17,241 nucleotides of DNA from Fennellomyces sp. T-0311. Its lineage: Eukaryota > Mucoromycota > Mucoromycetes > Mucorales > Lichtheimiaceae. Made by a program: the position numbers and the translations under genes. Of the stretch, positions 8,123 to 15,520 are shown one piece after another. The stretch covers positions 1 through 17,241 of the forward strand of contig JALLLT010000140.1 in NCBI GenBank assembly GCA_025266875.1, written 5' to 3'. Position 1 is the first letter of the stretch. Each line of letters starts with the position of its first letter. The notes beneath the pieces are model-generated. The model saw only the letters and a program-made list of their open reading frames with translations. It had not been told where the DNA came from and searched no databases.

Positions 8123-9286
8123 ATGTCCAACAACAGTAACGACCTGCAAATGGGTGACTTTGAGGAAACGCGTGCTCGCCAAGCAAGCAGAGCTGCTCGC
8201 TCACTTAACCAGTGGAGGAACGATATAGCTGACGAAAACGCCAGTCTTAGAGCAAGGCTGGAACAAACTGAGAAGAGGATGAAGCGAATGGGCACTTTGC
8301 TCGCTAGTTGTCTTGGTGCAGATGGGGCTGGTTTGGCTGCTTCGGTCCCAAAGAAGCTAACCGATGCTCAGCTACGCGCTAAGTAAGGTAAAAAGCAGAA
8401 GGAGATTGTCACCGTAAGATACAAAACAAAAGGAGAGCTATATCCAGTCGAATATTTATCACAATTGTAGAATTACGTGCACGAAAGGGTGGCGGCATTT
8501 CCAGATGGCTTTGACTTTCGCTTCGAATATCGCGTTAGTCCCAACAAGGAATTCCGGAACGACGTGGTTCAATGGATTAGTGTCCAACCCGGTAGCGTGA
8601 AGGACAACGACTACATCGATGTCATTCTGAAGGCGTACTACCACACCTTGCGCAGAAAGTGGAAGGTGATAGTTGTGAAGGCAAACGCCATTCTGCAAAG
8701 AAAACGGCGAACCACGCGTGTGACAAACGTTTGTATCAAAGCAAAGATATGCGATCTGTTCATAATGTGTATGTTTTTCATAGAAACTTGAAGCACGCAA
8801 GAGGGCCCGTCTTGACCATGCCAGCGCTCTGGAGCAGGAGTACCCTGCCGGGGAAACTGTGCTAGTCCGGGAATGTATGTCTCCCGAGCTTAGTGACAGA
8901 GAAGATGGAGTTGAGGTGATGCGTGTCTTGACTCCTGGATTCCGTACTCCCAAGGTAATGGACATAATAGTTTCCATAGCAAAAGAGTTTTATTTTCTTA
9001 AAAAAATGGTGCCATATAGGCCAAGGAATATATCCACAAGCTTGACGAGTACGTGAAGGCCACGAAAAAGCAGCAAAACCGCTCCAGCAACAACAGCAGC
9101 AGCACCGGCGGTGACGATGTGGTGATGGAAGATGCCATCGAAGAGGACCTGGTCTTTGTTGTTGGTGATGTGCCAAACCGCGCCGGCAATGGACGGGGCA
9201 ACAGGAGCTACAAGCGCTTTGCACGCCAATATGCAGTTACAGACTGCGCTATGAGTGGCAAGCTCGCAAGCACACTTCCCGACTAG
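8123..9286 (+). CDS. CACTA accessory protein, spliced, with one in-frame stop
   Basis: Exons are 8123-8413, 8471-8665, 8784-8954 and 9020-9286. The introns of 57, 118 and 65 bases are all phase 0 with good GT-AG ends (GTAAGA/TTGTAG, GTGATA/TCATAG, GTAATG/ATATAG). The roughly 307-codon product has a charged, coiled-coil-like N terminus (ENASLRARLEQTEKRMKRMG), a middle segment FDFRFEYRVSPNKEFRNDVV, an asparagine/serine-rich linker and a basic C terminus (RSYKRFARQYAV). I recognise no family. Its place in the element is that of the second, DNA-binding protein of CACTA transposons, which is inference. A TAA at 8384-8386 breaks exon 1, though coding-like sequence continues (GKKQKEIVT) to the splice donor. 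An alternative 105-base intron, 8383-8487, would avoid the stop but needs a poor acceptor. It converges on the transposase gene. Confidence 0.6.
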
Positions 9287-9357
9287 GCTCTTTAAAAAAA
9301 ATATAAAAAAAGGAAAAGAATTTTTTGTATTCTTATTCAACACAACAATTTTTTATT
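9287..9357. terminator. shared 3' region of two convergent CACTA genes
   Basis: Only 71 bases separate the stop of the accessory gene from that of the transposase. The minus strand has AATAAA at 9352-9357, just past the transposase stop. The plus strand has an A-rich run with AATATAAA. The two transcripts must end within or across each other. Confidence 0.45.
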
Positions 9358-12300
9358 TCAGGCAGTGATCCGTTTCGGCAAGGGGATGACGACCATCTTT
9401 GCGTGGTCGGGATTTATTTGTATGCCATGCGGGACGATGGCAACTTGCGAGTAGATTCGGTGGATGGGTATTATGCAGTGGTGGGTTTCAGGCATACACT
9501 GCGTGTACCATTCCTCAAGGCTACCGACGGAAAAGTGCTGCTGCGAAGGTGGAATGGAGCGGTACCAGCGGACAAAGGCAAGGTAGTGGAATGTTTCCAC
9601 ACCGTCGATGACAATGGCTGCGCGAAAAAAATATTGTACCCGGCCAGTCCATGCAAGTGGTTGCGCAACGCCTTGCTCATCGTCTCTCCAGTAGATCACC
9701 TGGATGTGAGAGCCACGAGGTGTTGATGCTGCTGCTGACCGGTACGTTTGGCCAAAGATCTCTATGGTCCGGAACTTCTCGACCCTTCGCATTGCAAACC
9801 GGCGCCCTGCGGTGGCATACTGGTGCCGCAAGATACCTGCCTCGTTGGTGCTGTAGGCCATCCAATAGAACTGCAACAGCAGCTCGTAGTGCTCCTCGCT
9901 TAGGTTCACTTGGATACCATCGGTCATGGAAGCAATAGTGGATGGTGGCAGTGGCTCAGACCCGGTCAAGTTGATGTTGAGGCGCGGATGCATGGAATGT
10001 TCGAGGAAACCATCGTAGTTGAAGGTAGGGTCACAGTCTTCTTGAAGTCGGCGTCGAGATTGACCAGCAATCTCAAGCAGCTTATCCAGTTCAGCGGAAA
10101 ATCTGTGGAAGCGGCCAGCTTGGCGTCGAACGTAGCCCACCGCACCGGTCTTCTCAACAAAACGCTTCATGAACGTGACCTCAAAGCAGTCCTTCTGGTT
10201 GGTTTCAGCGTCTTTCATATAGCCATTGAACCTCTCAAACGCGAAAATCCAGAAATTGTAGACGGAGGAGTGATCTTGCAAGCATTTGTAGAGATGGAGA
10301 TGCAGATGCATGTTTGGGGTGACGGACCATTCGCCATACAAGTTCGCGCAACCACTCACGAATTCGACAAACTTCCGGTGTGCTTCCACAATGTCGTCGT
10401 CTGTGATCCACGTTTTGATCACCAAGCGGCAGGCATCGACAAAGAGCATCCAATGCTCATACAAGTTGGGCACCAAGACAGATTCGAGCAGGTATGGCGA
10501 GTATGCGAGCGTCCAAGCTCTCCAATGATCGGCGGTCATGAACCCAAACTTGCTTCGGATCTTGCGCTTCAATGTAGGCATCCCAGGAGGCAAGATGATG
10601 CGGTCGGCCATGGTTTGCATATCTGTAAGCACAGATTCCGTCAGGATCCCTTGGTTCTTCCAGATGCTAACCATCCGAGCAGGTGTGCCCAAGAACAGGT
10701 TGTGCATCGGATCGATGACCGTGCCACGAATAGGGTCAAAGTACCCAAGGCGATGGAGTTGCGACCAGCGCGTTCCATTAGCCCGCTCAAGACGATACCG
10801 TTCTGCCTGGGTTGTGGCAGCCAACCACGCATTGGCAGCAAGGAGGTTGTCTGGCTGTTTGCACAAGCTGTCTCGTGGGATATCGACTCTGGCATAGATC
10901 ATACTGTTGGTATCCGGATCAGTAACAAATTCACGGTAGCACTTGTTGCAGCCATGTGTACTTGAGTGGGCGGTAAAGCCACAGACTTTCCTGCTGGCAG
11001 GGATATCGCACGCAACATTTAGCAGGGCCGCTCGCACTCGTGTCCGTCCATGGCATTGTGTAGTCTTCATAGGTACGCCACAATACAATTCCAGCAATTC
11101 ATCCGTTAATGGCTTCAGATAGTTGTTGATCTCAGATGTGCTTGGTTCACAAGGTCCCAGCATGATACCAACAAGGATGACGTTCTCGACTTTGTAACGT
11201 TCCGCACGAGGCAAGTTGTTGACCGTAAGGTATATGGCGCCAATGGAGTATCCACTGTCAAATGGGGCAAACCAATCTGTATTCAAGGTCAACATCAAGG
11301 ATCGGTTATCATCAACAAATGTAGCTCCGTGGCGGTCGACAAGCTCTTCCCACATTGCGCCGTGGTGAATGTCTGATGCATATTCGCCCATGTACGGATG
11401 ATCGCGCCACTCCAGGATCTTTTCCTCAAAGCCGCCGCGCATGAACAACTTTTCGATGCTTGTTTTGACAGAATAGTACGCATACTGCTTGAGGGGGGTG
11501 CGGCGGTTTTGGCCCTGGCGACCAGTGGACCTCTTGAAGAGCTGGTTACCGCATATATCACCATTCAAGTGGTCTGTTGCGCAATTGTCCAGTGCAGCAT
11601 CTGGTGGATAGATTGCGTGGCACTTGGAACAGGCGACATACATCTCGATTGGGTCGGTGAGCTCGTTGAAGCCAATTTGTGAGCGGATAGTGGCCAAGGT
11701 AGTAGGGAAGTTGAACTCTGGAAGATGCAATGCGGTAACCAGCATAATGAAAAAGCTGACCAGGATGTTGGCGGTGCGTTCAGATATATGGTGAAGTTGG
11801 AACAACACAAGGAAGATCATGACAAAGAAGATCGGGCGTGGAATGCTATCGCTGAATCGGGTAAAAGGAGTATCCGAAGCAGTAGGTGAGGCTATATTGT
11901 CATCTAAAGTATTGCTTGATCAATTTACTGTGGTCTAAATTCATGTAGTGCAGCTTCTCAACACACCTTCATAGTCTTCGATCGTTGCATCCAACTCGTT
12001 GGCCATCGCCATTTCCGCGTTGATCTCGTTCTCACGATCTTCGGCCGCCTGTTCATGAAATGCCTCCTGTGGCAAGGGTGGCTGATTAGGCACAATAATC
12101 GCGTCTGGTGCTTCATGTGGTAAAGTTTCTATGTGTGTTTTTTATCAGCAATCTAACTATCTAATATTGTTTCGAGGCATACCATTTCTATCGTTTTCAT
12201 CATCTACGGCCATCGTTTCGCCAGAACTTTGATCATCAGCAACCATATCATCGTCGTCAATGATCATATCATCATCGATATTCGCAGCACGCGAGGCTAT

Positions 12301-12488
12301 ATACAACACGTCTGTCAGCGTCATATATTGCGCCATATGACTTTGTTCTTACCATGCATTTCCGTCAATCTAGCTGCAACCTCGCGGTCATAATGTGCCT
12401 GGAATGTTGGTCTTGACACAGTCATGCCATTCGGATTGGCCAGAATGCATTGATCACAGGTGCATACGAGCAGTTCGTGGGACGACAT
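9358..12488 (-). CDS. CACTA (EnSpm) transposase, Transposase_21/tnp2 type, spliced, 981 aa
   Basis: Exons on the minus strand are 12488-12353, 12296-12183, 12128-11967 and 11891-9358. The introns of 56, 54 and 75 bases all fall in phase 1 with GTAAGA, GTATGC and GTGTGT donors. The N terminus has a C-x-C-x-x-C cluster (LLVCTCDQCILANPNG), followed by acidic linkers. The catalytic region shows the family's blocks: NTDWFAPFDSGYSIGAIYL with NNLPRAERY (aspartate near residue 343), CGFTAHSSTHGCNKCYREF, TVIDPMHNLFLGT (aspartate near 531) and WIFAFERFNGYMKD (glutamate near 690). These fit the DDE triad assigned to EnSpm transposases. It would cut at the CACTG ends and cause the 3-bp duplications seen. 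No stop or frameshift is visible, so it may be functional. The first ATG is chosen because it precedes the cysteine cluster. Confidence 0.9.
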
Positions 12489-12551
12489 AGAGATAGCAGG
12501 TAAGTTCGAAAAATATGAATAGAGTGTATTCAGCGATGGTTTTCCTACGCG

Positions 12552-12559
12552 TTTATATA
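12552..12559 (-). promoter_or_regulatory. TATA box (TATATAAA) of the transposase gene
   Basis: TATATAAA reads on the minus strand, 64 bases upstream of the ATG at 12488, a good distance for a short fungal 5' leader. Confidence 0.5.
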
Positions 12560-12710
12560 TCTTCTACGTCTTTGATTTATTACGCGATCCGCCGGAATAA
12601 ACACTGATTGAACATGTTATTGCTTGCTTGGCAACATGCTCTCTCCTCATGTCAAACTATCTTTTCTCTTGACAATTCTGACAGATCACGCTATGACAGG
12701 TCGCGACATG

Positions 12711-12745
12711 ATCCACAATCCACGATCCACGATCCACGATCCACT
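12711..12745 (+). repeat. five tandem copies of a 7-bp unit, ATCCACR
   Basis: ATCCACA, three copies of ATCCACG and ATCCACT follow one another without gaps, about 225 bases upstream of the transposase start. It may be a simple minisatellite or a cluster of protein-binding sites. Confidence 0.8.
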
Positions 12746-13362
12746 GCCACGTTTCGGGAGTTCTTCCGATTTCCTATTTCGACTCTGATCTGCATTAAGC
12801 GCGACGATAAAAATAGCGCGCTGAATTATCACATTCTCTGGTTTTGAAAGCGTAATGCGATGTGCAACGATGTGGGGCTGCTTTTCAAACAAGAATTGTA
12901 CGAACGCTCGGTCATCATGTCTTCATCATGAAGGAATCAACTACAATGCTAGCACTTTTTTCTCTGCCATTCATAAGAATTCACTTTTTTTCCTTCTGCA
13001 TTTTGATCAGCTTATTGCTTTTGCATTTCGCTACCGAGCTAACTTGAACAAAAAAATAAACTTCTCTTATGGTTCCGTTCACTTTTGCCAAGCGCCACTA
13101 TAGACTTCCAAGAAAAATTACGGTTATGCATCACCTAAATCAGGCACCATAGTTTACGTAGGCTGGCGAATTGCATCGGAAATAACTTTATCACTTGCCT
13201 TTGCTTACAAATGATACCCGAAATACTGGAAATATCTTTACCACCCACCATTTTTGTTTTTTCCCACCAGAAGTACGATCCGCCACTACAAAAAATTGGG
13301 GGGCTCTCCCCATGCACACGTTCCCCCCACAGACTTAATACAATCCCTTATTTTTGTAAATC

Positions 13363-13388
13363 TGGGCTTATTCTACTTTTGCCCAGTG
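13363..13388 (-). repeat. right terminal inverted repeat of the CACTA element
   Basis: On the minus strand it begins CACTGGGCAAAAGTAGAATA and matches the left end at 24 of 26 positions. The shared inner motif AAAAATAAGGGATT follows at about 13344-13357, offset by a few bases from its place at the left end. Confidence 0.85.
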
Positions 13389-13483
13389 TCTGTTGTTATG
13401 CCGTATCTCTATCGATTTAGACACAACTGAAAATTTGACAAGAATAGCTTGTCTTAATGAGTTTTTCGTATAATACCTAACAC

Positions 13484-13496
13484 AGGTTAGTAACCT
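13484..13496. repeat. palindrome AGGTTAGTAACCT with a further GGTTAG copy
   Basis: A perfect 13-base palindrome around a central G is followed after four A's by another GGTTAG. It sits in the R/U5 side of the LTR and may form a hairpin in RNA or bind a dimeric factor. Confidence 0.5.
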
Positions 13497-13800
13497 AAAA
13501 GGTTAGTTAAATTGACCACAGGAGTTCTTGAGCTTGGACTTATATTTCGGATGCCAACTGCAGTAATATCTAGACAAAAAACTAAATATGTCTCAAAAGA
13601 GAAAAAAAGCTAAAAAGTAAAATTTAGCAGGAAAAGAACTGTAGTTTATTGAAAATACGAACGCTCTATTTATACCTTATATACTCCAGCTATATATTTC
13701 TAGAATCTAAGGGTATTCTGGATAATTACACTAAGGAGGAACAGATAGCTGTTCTGATAAGATCTTTTTCTGAACAAGGTCTCGTATTCTGAACAAAAAA

Positions 13801-13836
13801 TTCGTTTCTGGATAATTATTCGTTTCTGGGTAATTT
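13801..13836 (+). repeat. tandem 18-bp repeat in the LTR U3
   Basis: TTCGTTTCTGGATAATTA is followed directly by TTCGTTTCTGGGTAATTT (16 of 18 identical). A third partial copy, TTCTGGATAATTAC, occurs near 13717-13730. Repeated U3 motifs are often enhancer-like sites. Confidence 0.65.
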
Positions 13837-13920
13837 TAGGTTTCATATGAACCAATAAGGTTTTACCATTCCAAGTGACCTTAATATATTTTAGTTTTCA
13901 GAACCAAAAGTAGCGTAACA

Positions 13921-13933
13921 TATGCCCCCTCCA
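13921..13933 (-). promoter_or_regulatory. polypurine tract next to the 3' LTR
   Basis: The minus strand reads GGAGGGGGCATA directly before TGTTACGC. A G-rich purine tract abutting the LTR is the plus-strand primer site of LTR retrotransposons. It supports both the LTR boundary and the minus-strand orientation of the element. Confidence 0.55.
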
Positions 13934-14279
13934 TGCAAGATGCACGTCCCGTGTATAGAACACAATTATGCTGAGCTAGAATGGTCGGAATAGAAGGAAA
14001 CGCTCGTATAGTCATTGCAAGTAATTTATTCCCCAAGAAGGGAAGAGGGAGAGAGAGAACGGCTAATCATATCACTTATAATTATATAAGGCCGAAGGCC
14101 GAAGAAGTACGTCCTAAGACAAGCACAAAGAAATAGAAACGTGCCCAAAGGCAAAAGAAATATGTGCTCGATGGGCAAAAGACAAAAATAGCCTCAAGGC
14201 GGTGGAGACAAAAGAAATGCAGGCAAAAGAAAAGAGTGCTGCAAGGTAACAGCAAAACAGATGTTACTATCGTAACAAA
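13934..14279 (-). other. retrotransposon 3' noncoding region
   Basis: Purine-rich plus-strand DNA with repeated GGCAAAAGA-type words (14140-14235) and a GGCCGAAGGCCGAAG duplication (14090-14104). I see no gene here. Confidence 0.4.
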
Positions 14280-14930
14280 TCAAATAAAAACTTCTTTGGC
14301 CGCAAGGTGAGCTGGCAAACCCTCATGGACCATCGTATTGAAATAGTTGTTAACGAGTACATGAAGCCGCGCATCCGCCGATGTATACGTGTCATGGATG
14401 TGGGTAGCAATATATAACTTGATCGTATACTGACGAGTGGCTTCATCATTGATCGCCATAAGCACTGGGTAAAGGCGAGCAGCGATCCTGTAAGCCAACA
14501 ATCTCCTAACAGTATCCAGATTCTTCTGGGCTAGTCGGAGGCACTGATGTTGATAGCTAATTTCATGTGTAAGGTCGTAGAAAAACGTGTTCTCCACTGT
14601 GAAACCATCAGGCTGTGGATAGTATGGTGGTGGCACAAAGTCCGGATCGAAACGTCGTTCTATCACCGATCCTCCCGCATACTCTGAGCTTACGACAGGC
14701 ACATCGCGTCCTGGCACATACTTTGGCACACCGCCTGCTTTTTCAAAAACTGAGGGCGGAACAAATTGAGGAATGCTATGCTCATGTTTTTCCTCCTTAA
14801 CTGAAGAAAAAACAGAAGTGAGATCCGATTCGAGCTGGTAAAACTGTTCGTCGAAAGAGCCGCCTGAATTGTTGCTCGAACTGGATACGGATGAAGGGAC
14901 AGAGTAGGGTGTAGAGCTGGAATAAGACAT
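14280..14930 (-). CDS. unrecognised 216-aa ORF between integrase and 3' LTR
   Basis: One uninterrupted ORF. The N terminus is serine-rich and low complexity (MSYSSSTPYSVPSSVSSSSN). A proline- and tyrosine-rich middle follows (FVPPPYYPQPDGF), then a helical C-terminal half (LAQKNLDTVRRLLAYRIAAR, later ARLHVLVNNYFNTMVHEGLP). It has no zinc knuckle, protease motif, signal peptide or membrane segment, so it does not look like a classic Gag or envelope protein. It has the same strand as the integrase and lies after it, the position of an extra or env-position gene. It could also be a structural protein gene of a different element. The long intact frame suggests selection or recent insertion. Confidence 0.55.
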   Translation of the reverse strand: MSYSSSTPYSVPSSVSSSSNNSGGSFDEQFYQLESDLTSVFSSVKEEKHEHSIPQFVPPSVFEKAGGVPKYVPGRDVPVVSSEYAGGSVIERRFDPDFVPPPYYPQPDGFTVENTFFYDLTHEISYQHQCLRLAQKNLDTVRRLLAYRIAARLYPVLMAINDEATRQYTIKLYIATHIHDTYTSADARLHVLVNNYFNTMVHEGLPAHLAAKEVFI

Positions 14931-15117
14931 TTGGATAAGATGTTAAATGAGAAAAACTCAAGCTTCCTAGTCCTCATTTTTATATTCGACTACGCCCTTA
15001 TTTTCTACTGATAATACGCTCTGCTGAAATGAAGAAGGTCTTTTCTTTAGTGGTATGTCATAGTATTGCAAACGGTCTCTTCTTTCCAGATACTTTTTCA
15101 TTTCCCCACAAAATATT

Positions 15118-15153
15118 GTTTCCAGACAATTTAAGGTTTCCAGATAATTTAAG
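15118..15153 (+). repeat. tandem 18-bp repeat
   Basis: GTTTCCAGACAATTTAAG is followed directly by GTTTCCAGATAATTTAAG (17 of 18 identical). It resembles the U3 repeat unit at 13801-13836 (GTTTCTGGATAATTA), about 1.3 kb away. Confidence 0.7.
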
Positions 15154-15480
15154 GTTCACAAGGCTGACATCCTGAGGACTATGTCAATTTCCTGAAGGCG
15201 TGATCTTGCTATACCCCGCAATCCAGATTTTGACTTAGTCAACCATTAAATTGATAGTATGTTCGCTGAGTAATTTATGATACTATAGGTCAGTTTTCAT
15301 AATACTCTTAACACTATTCGTTCGCCAGCGGATTTTCGCAACCTTGTAAAAAAAATGATATAGTCTTATAGTATTCATTCTGAGATATATCTTTGACATT
15401 TGAAATTAACGCCTTGAATGTGTTTTTGTAGCCATGATCCAATGGTTCAGTAAATTTGTAATGTTCAGTCTTTAAAACCA

Positions 15481-15502
<22 letters not shown>
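15481..15502. repeat. (AT)11 microsatellite
   Basis: Eleven perfect AT units just past the 3' end of the integrase reading frame. Confidence 0.9.
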
Positions 15503-15513
<11 letters not shown>

Positions 15514-15520
15514 CAAATTA

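Larger units (their letters stand above)
1341..13388. mobile_element. CACTA (EnSpm) DNA transposon, 12,048 bp with nested insertions
   Basis: The ends are inverted copies beginning CACTGGGC (1341 rightward, 13388 leftward), flanked by TCT on both sides. CACTG termini and 3-bp duplications are known for non-plant EnSpm elements. The interior holds a Transposase_21 (tnp2) type gene on the minus strand, a convergent accessory gene, and a possible third gene divergent from the accessory gene. Removing the Helitron at about 2462-7983 leaves an element of about 6.5 kb. The transposase frame is open across all four exons and both termini are present, so the element may be recent. However, the accessory gene has an in-frame stop, and the Helitron separates the paired promoters, which could impair expression. 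Confidence 0.85.
12489..13388. other. transposase promoter and right subterminal region of the CACTA element
   Basis: No convincing gene. The region holds the transposase TATA box (12552-12559), a 7-bp tandem repeat (12711-12745), AT-rich DNA, a G/C hairpin-prone block at 13298-13328 and the right terminal repeat. The small ORFs here have no coding character that I can see. Confidence 0.6.
13391..13920 (-). repeat. probable 3' LTR of a Ty3/gypsy-type retrotransposon, 530 bp
   Basis: On the minus strand it starts TGTTACGC right after a polypurine tract and ends AACAACA, giving TGTT...AACA ends. It contains a TATA box, TATAAATAG (13666-13674), and 15 bases further on a poly(A) signal AATAAA (13645-13650), as expected for U3-R. 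The outer end is placed at 13391 because TG there is the best partner for the inner CA. It falls inside the CACTA target duplication. The other LTR lies outside the window, so identity cannot be tested here. Confidence 0.55.
14931..15520. other. AT-rich spacer between the 216-aa ORF and the integrase region
   Basis: No gene found. It contains the tandem repeat at 15118-15153, the AT microsatellite at 15481-15502 and several intron- or promoter-like AT-rich words. A separate promoter for the 216-aa ORF could lie here. Confidence 0.45.

Noticed and set aside
1207..8386. Reassigned genetic code with TAA read as glutamine
   Set aside because: The Helitron gene and the 408-1203 gene end at TAA exactly where their proteins should end, so the standard code holds.
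8459..9343. Minus-strand ORFs of 172, 120 and 117 aa
   Set aside because: They overlap the exons of the plus-strand accessory gene. Their poly-alanine and poly-cysteine runs are reverse readings of its serine/asparagine-rich segment.
9910..10965. A 351-aa plus-strand ORF
   Set aside because: It is antisense to the CACTA transposase catalytic region and has no recognisable motif. It is a shadow of that gene.
13284..13311. CACTACAAAAAATTGGGG as a terminus of a second CACTA element
   Set aside because: It resembles plant CACTA ends, but I find no TTTTTTGTAGTG partner in the window. It lies inside the well-supported right arm of the CACTGGGC element.
12608..13420. Small ORFs of 60-82 aa on both strands
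   Set aside because: They lie in AT-rich and repeat sequence upstream of the transposase, without motif, splice context or promoter.
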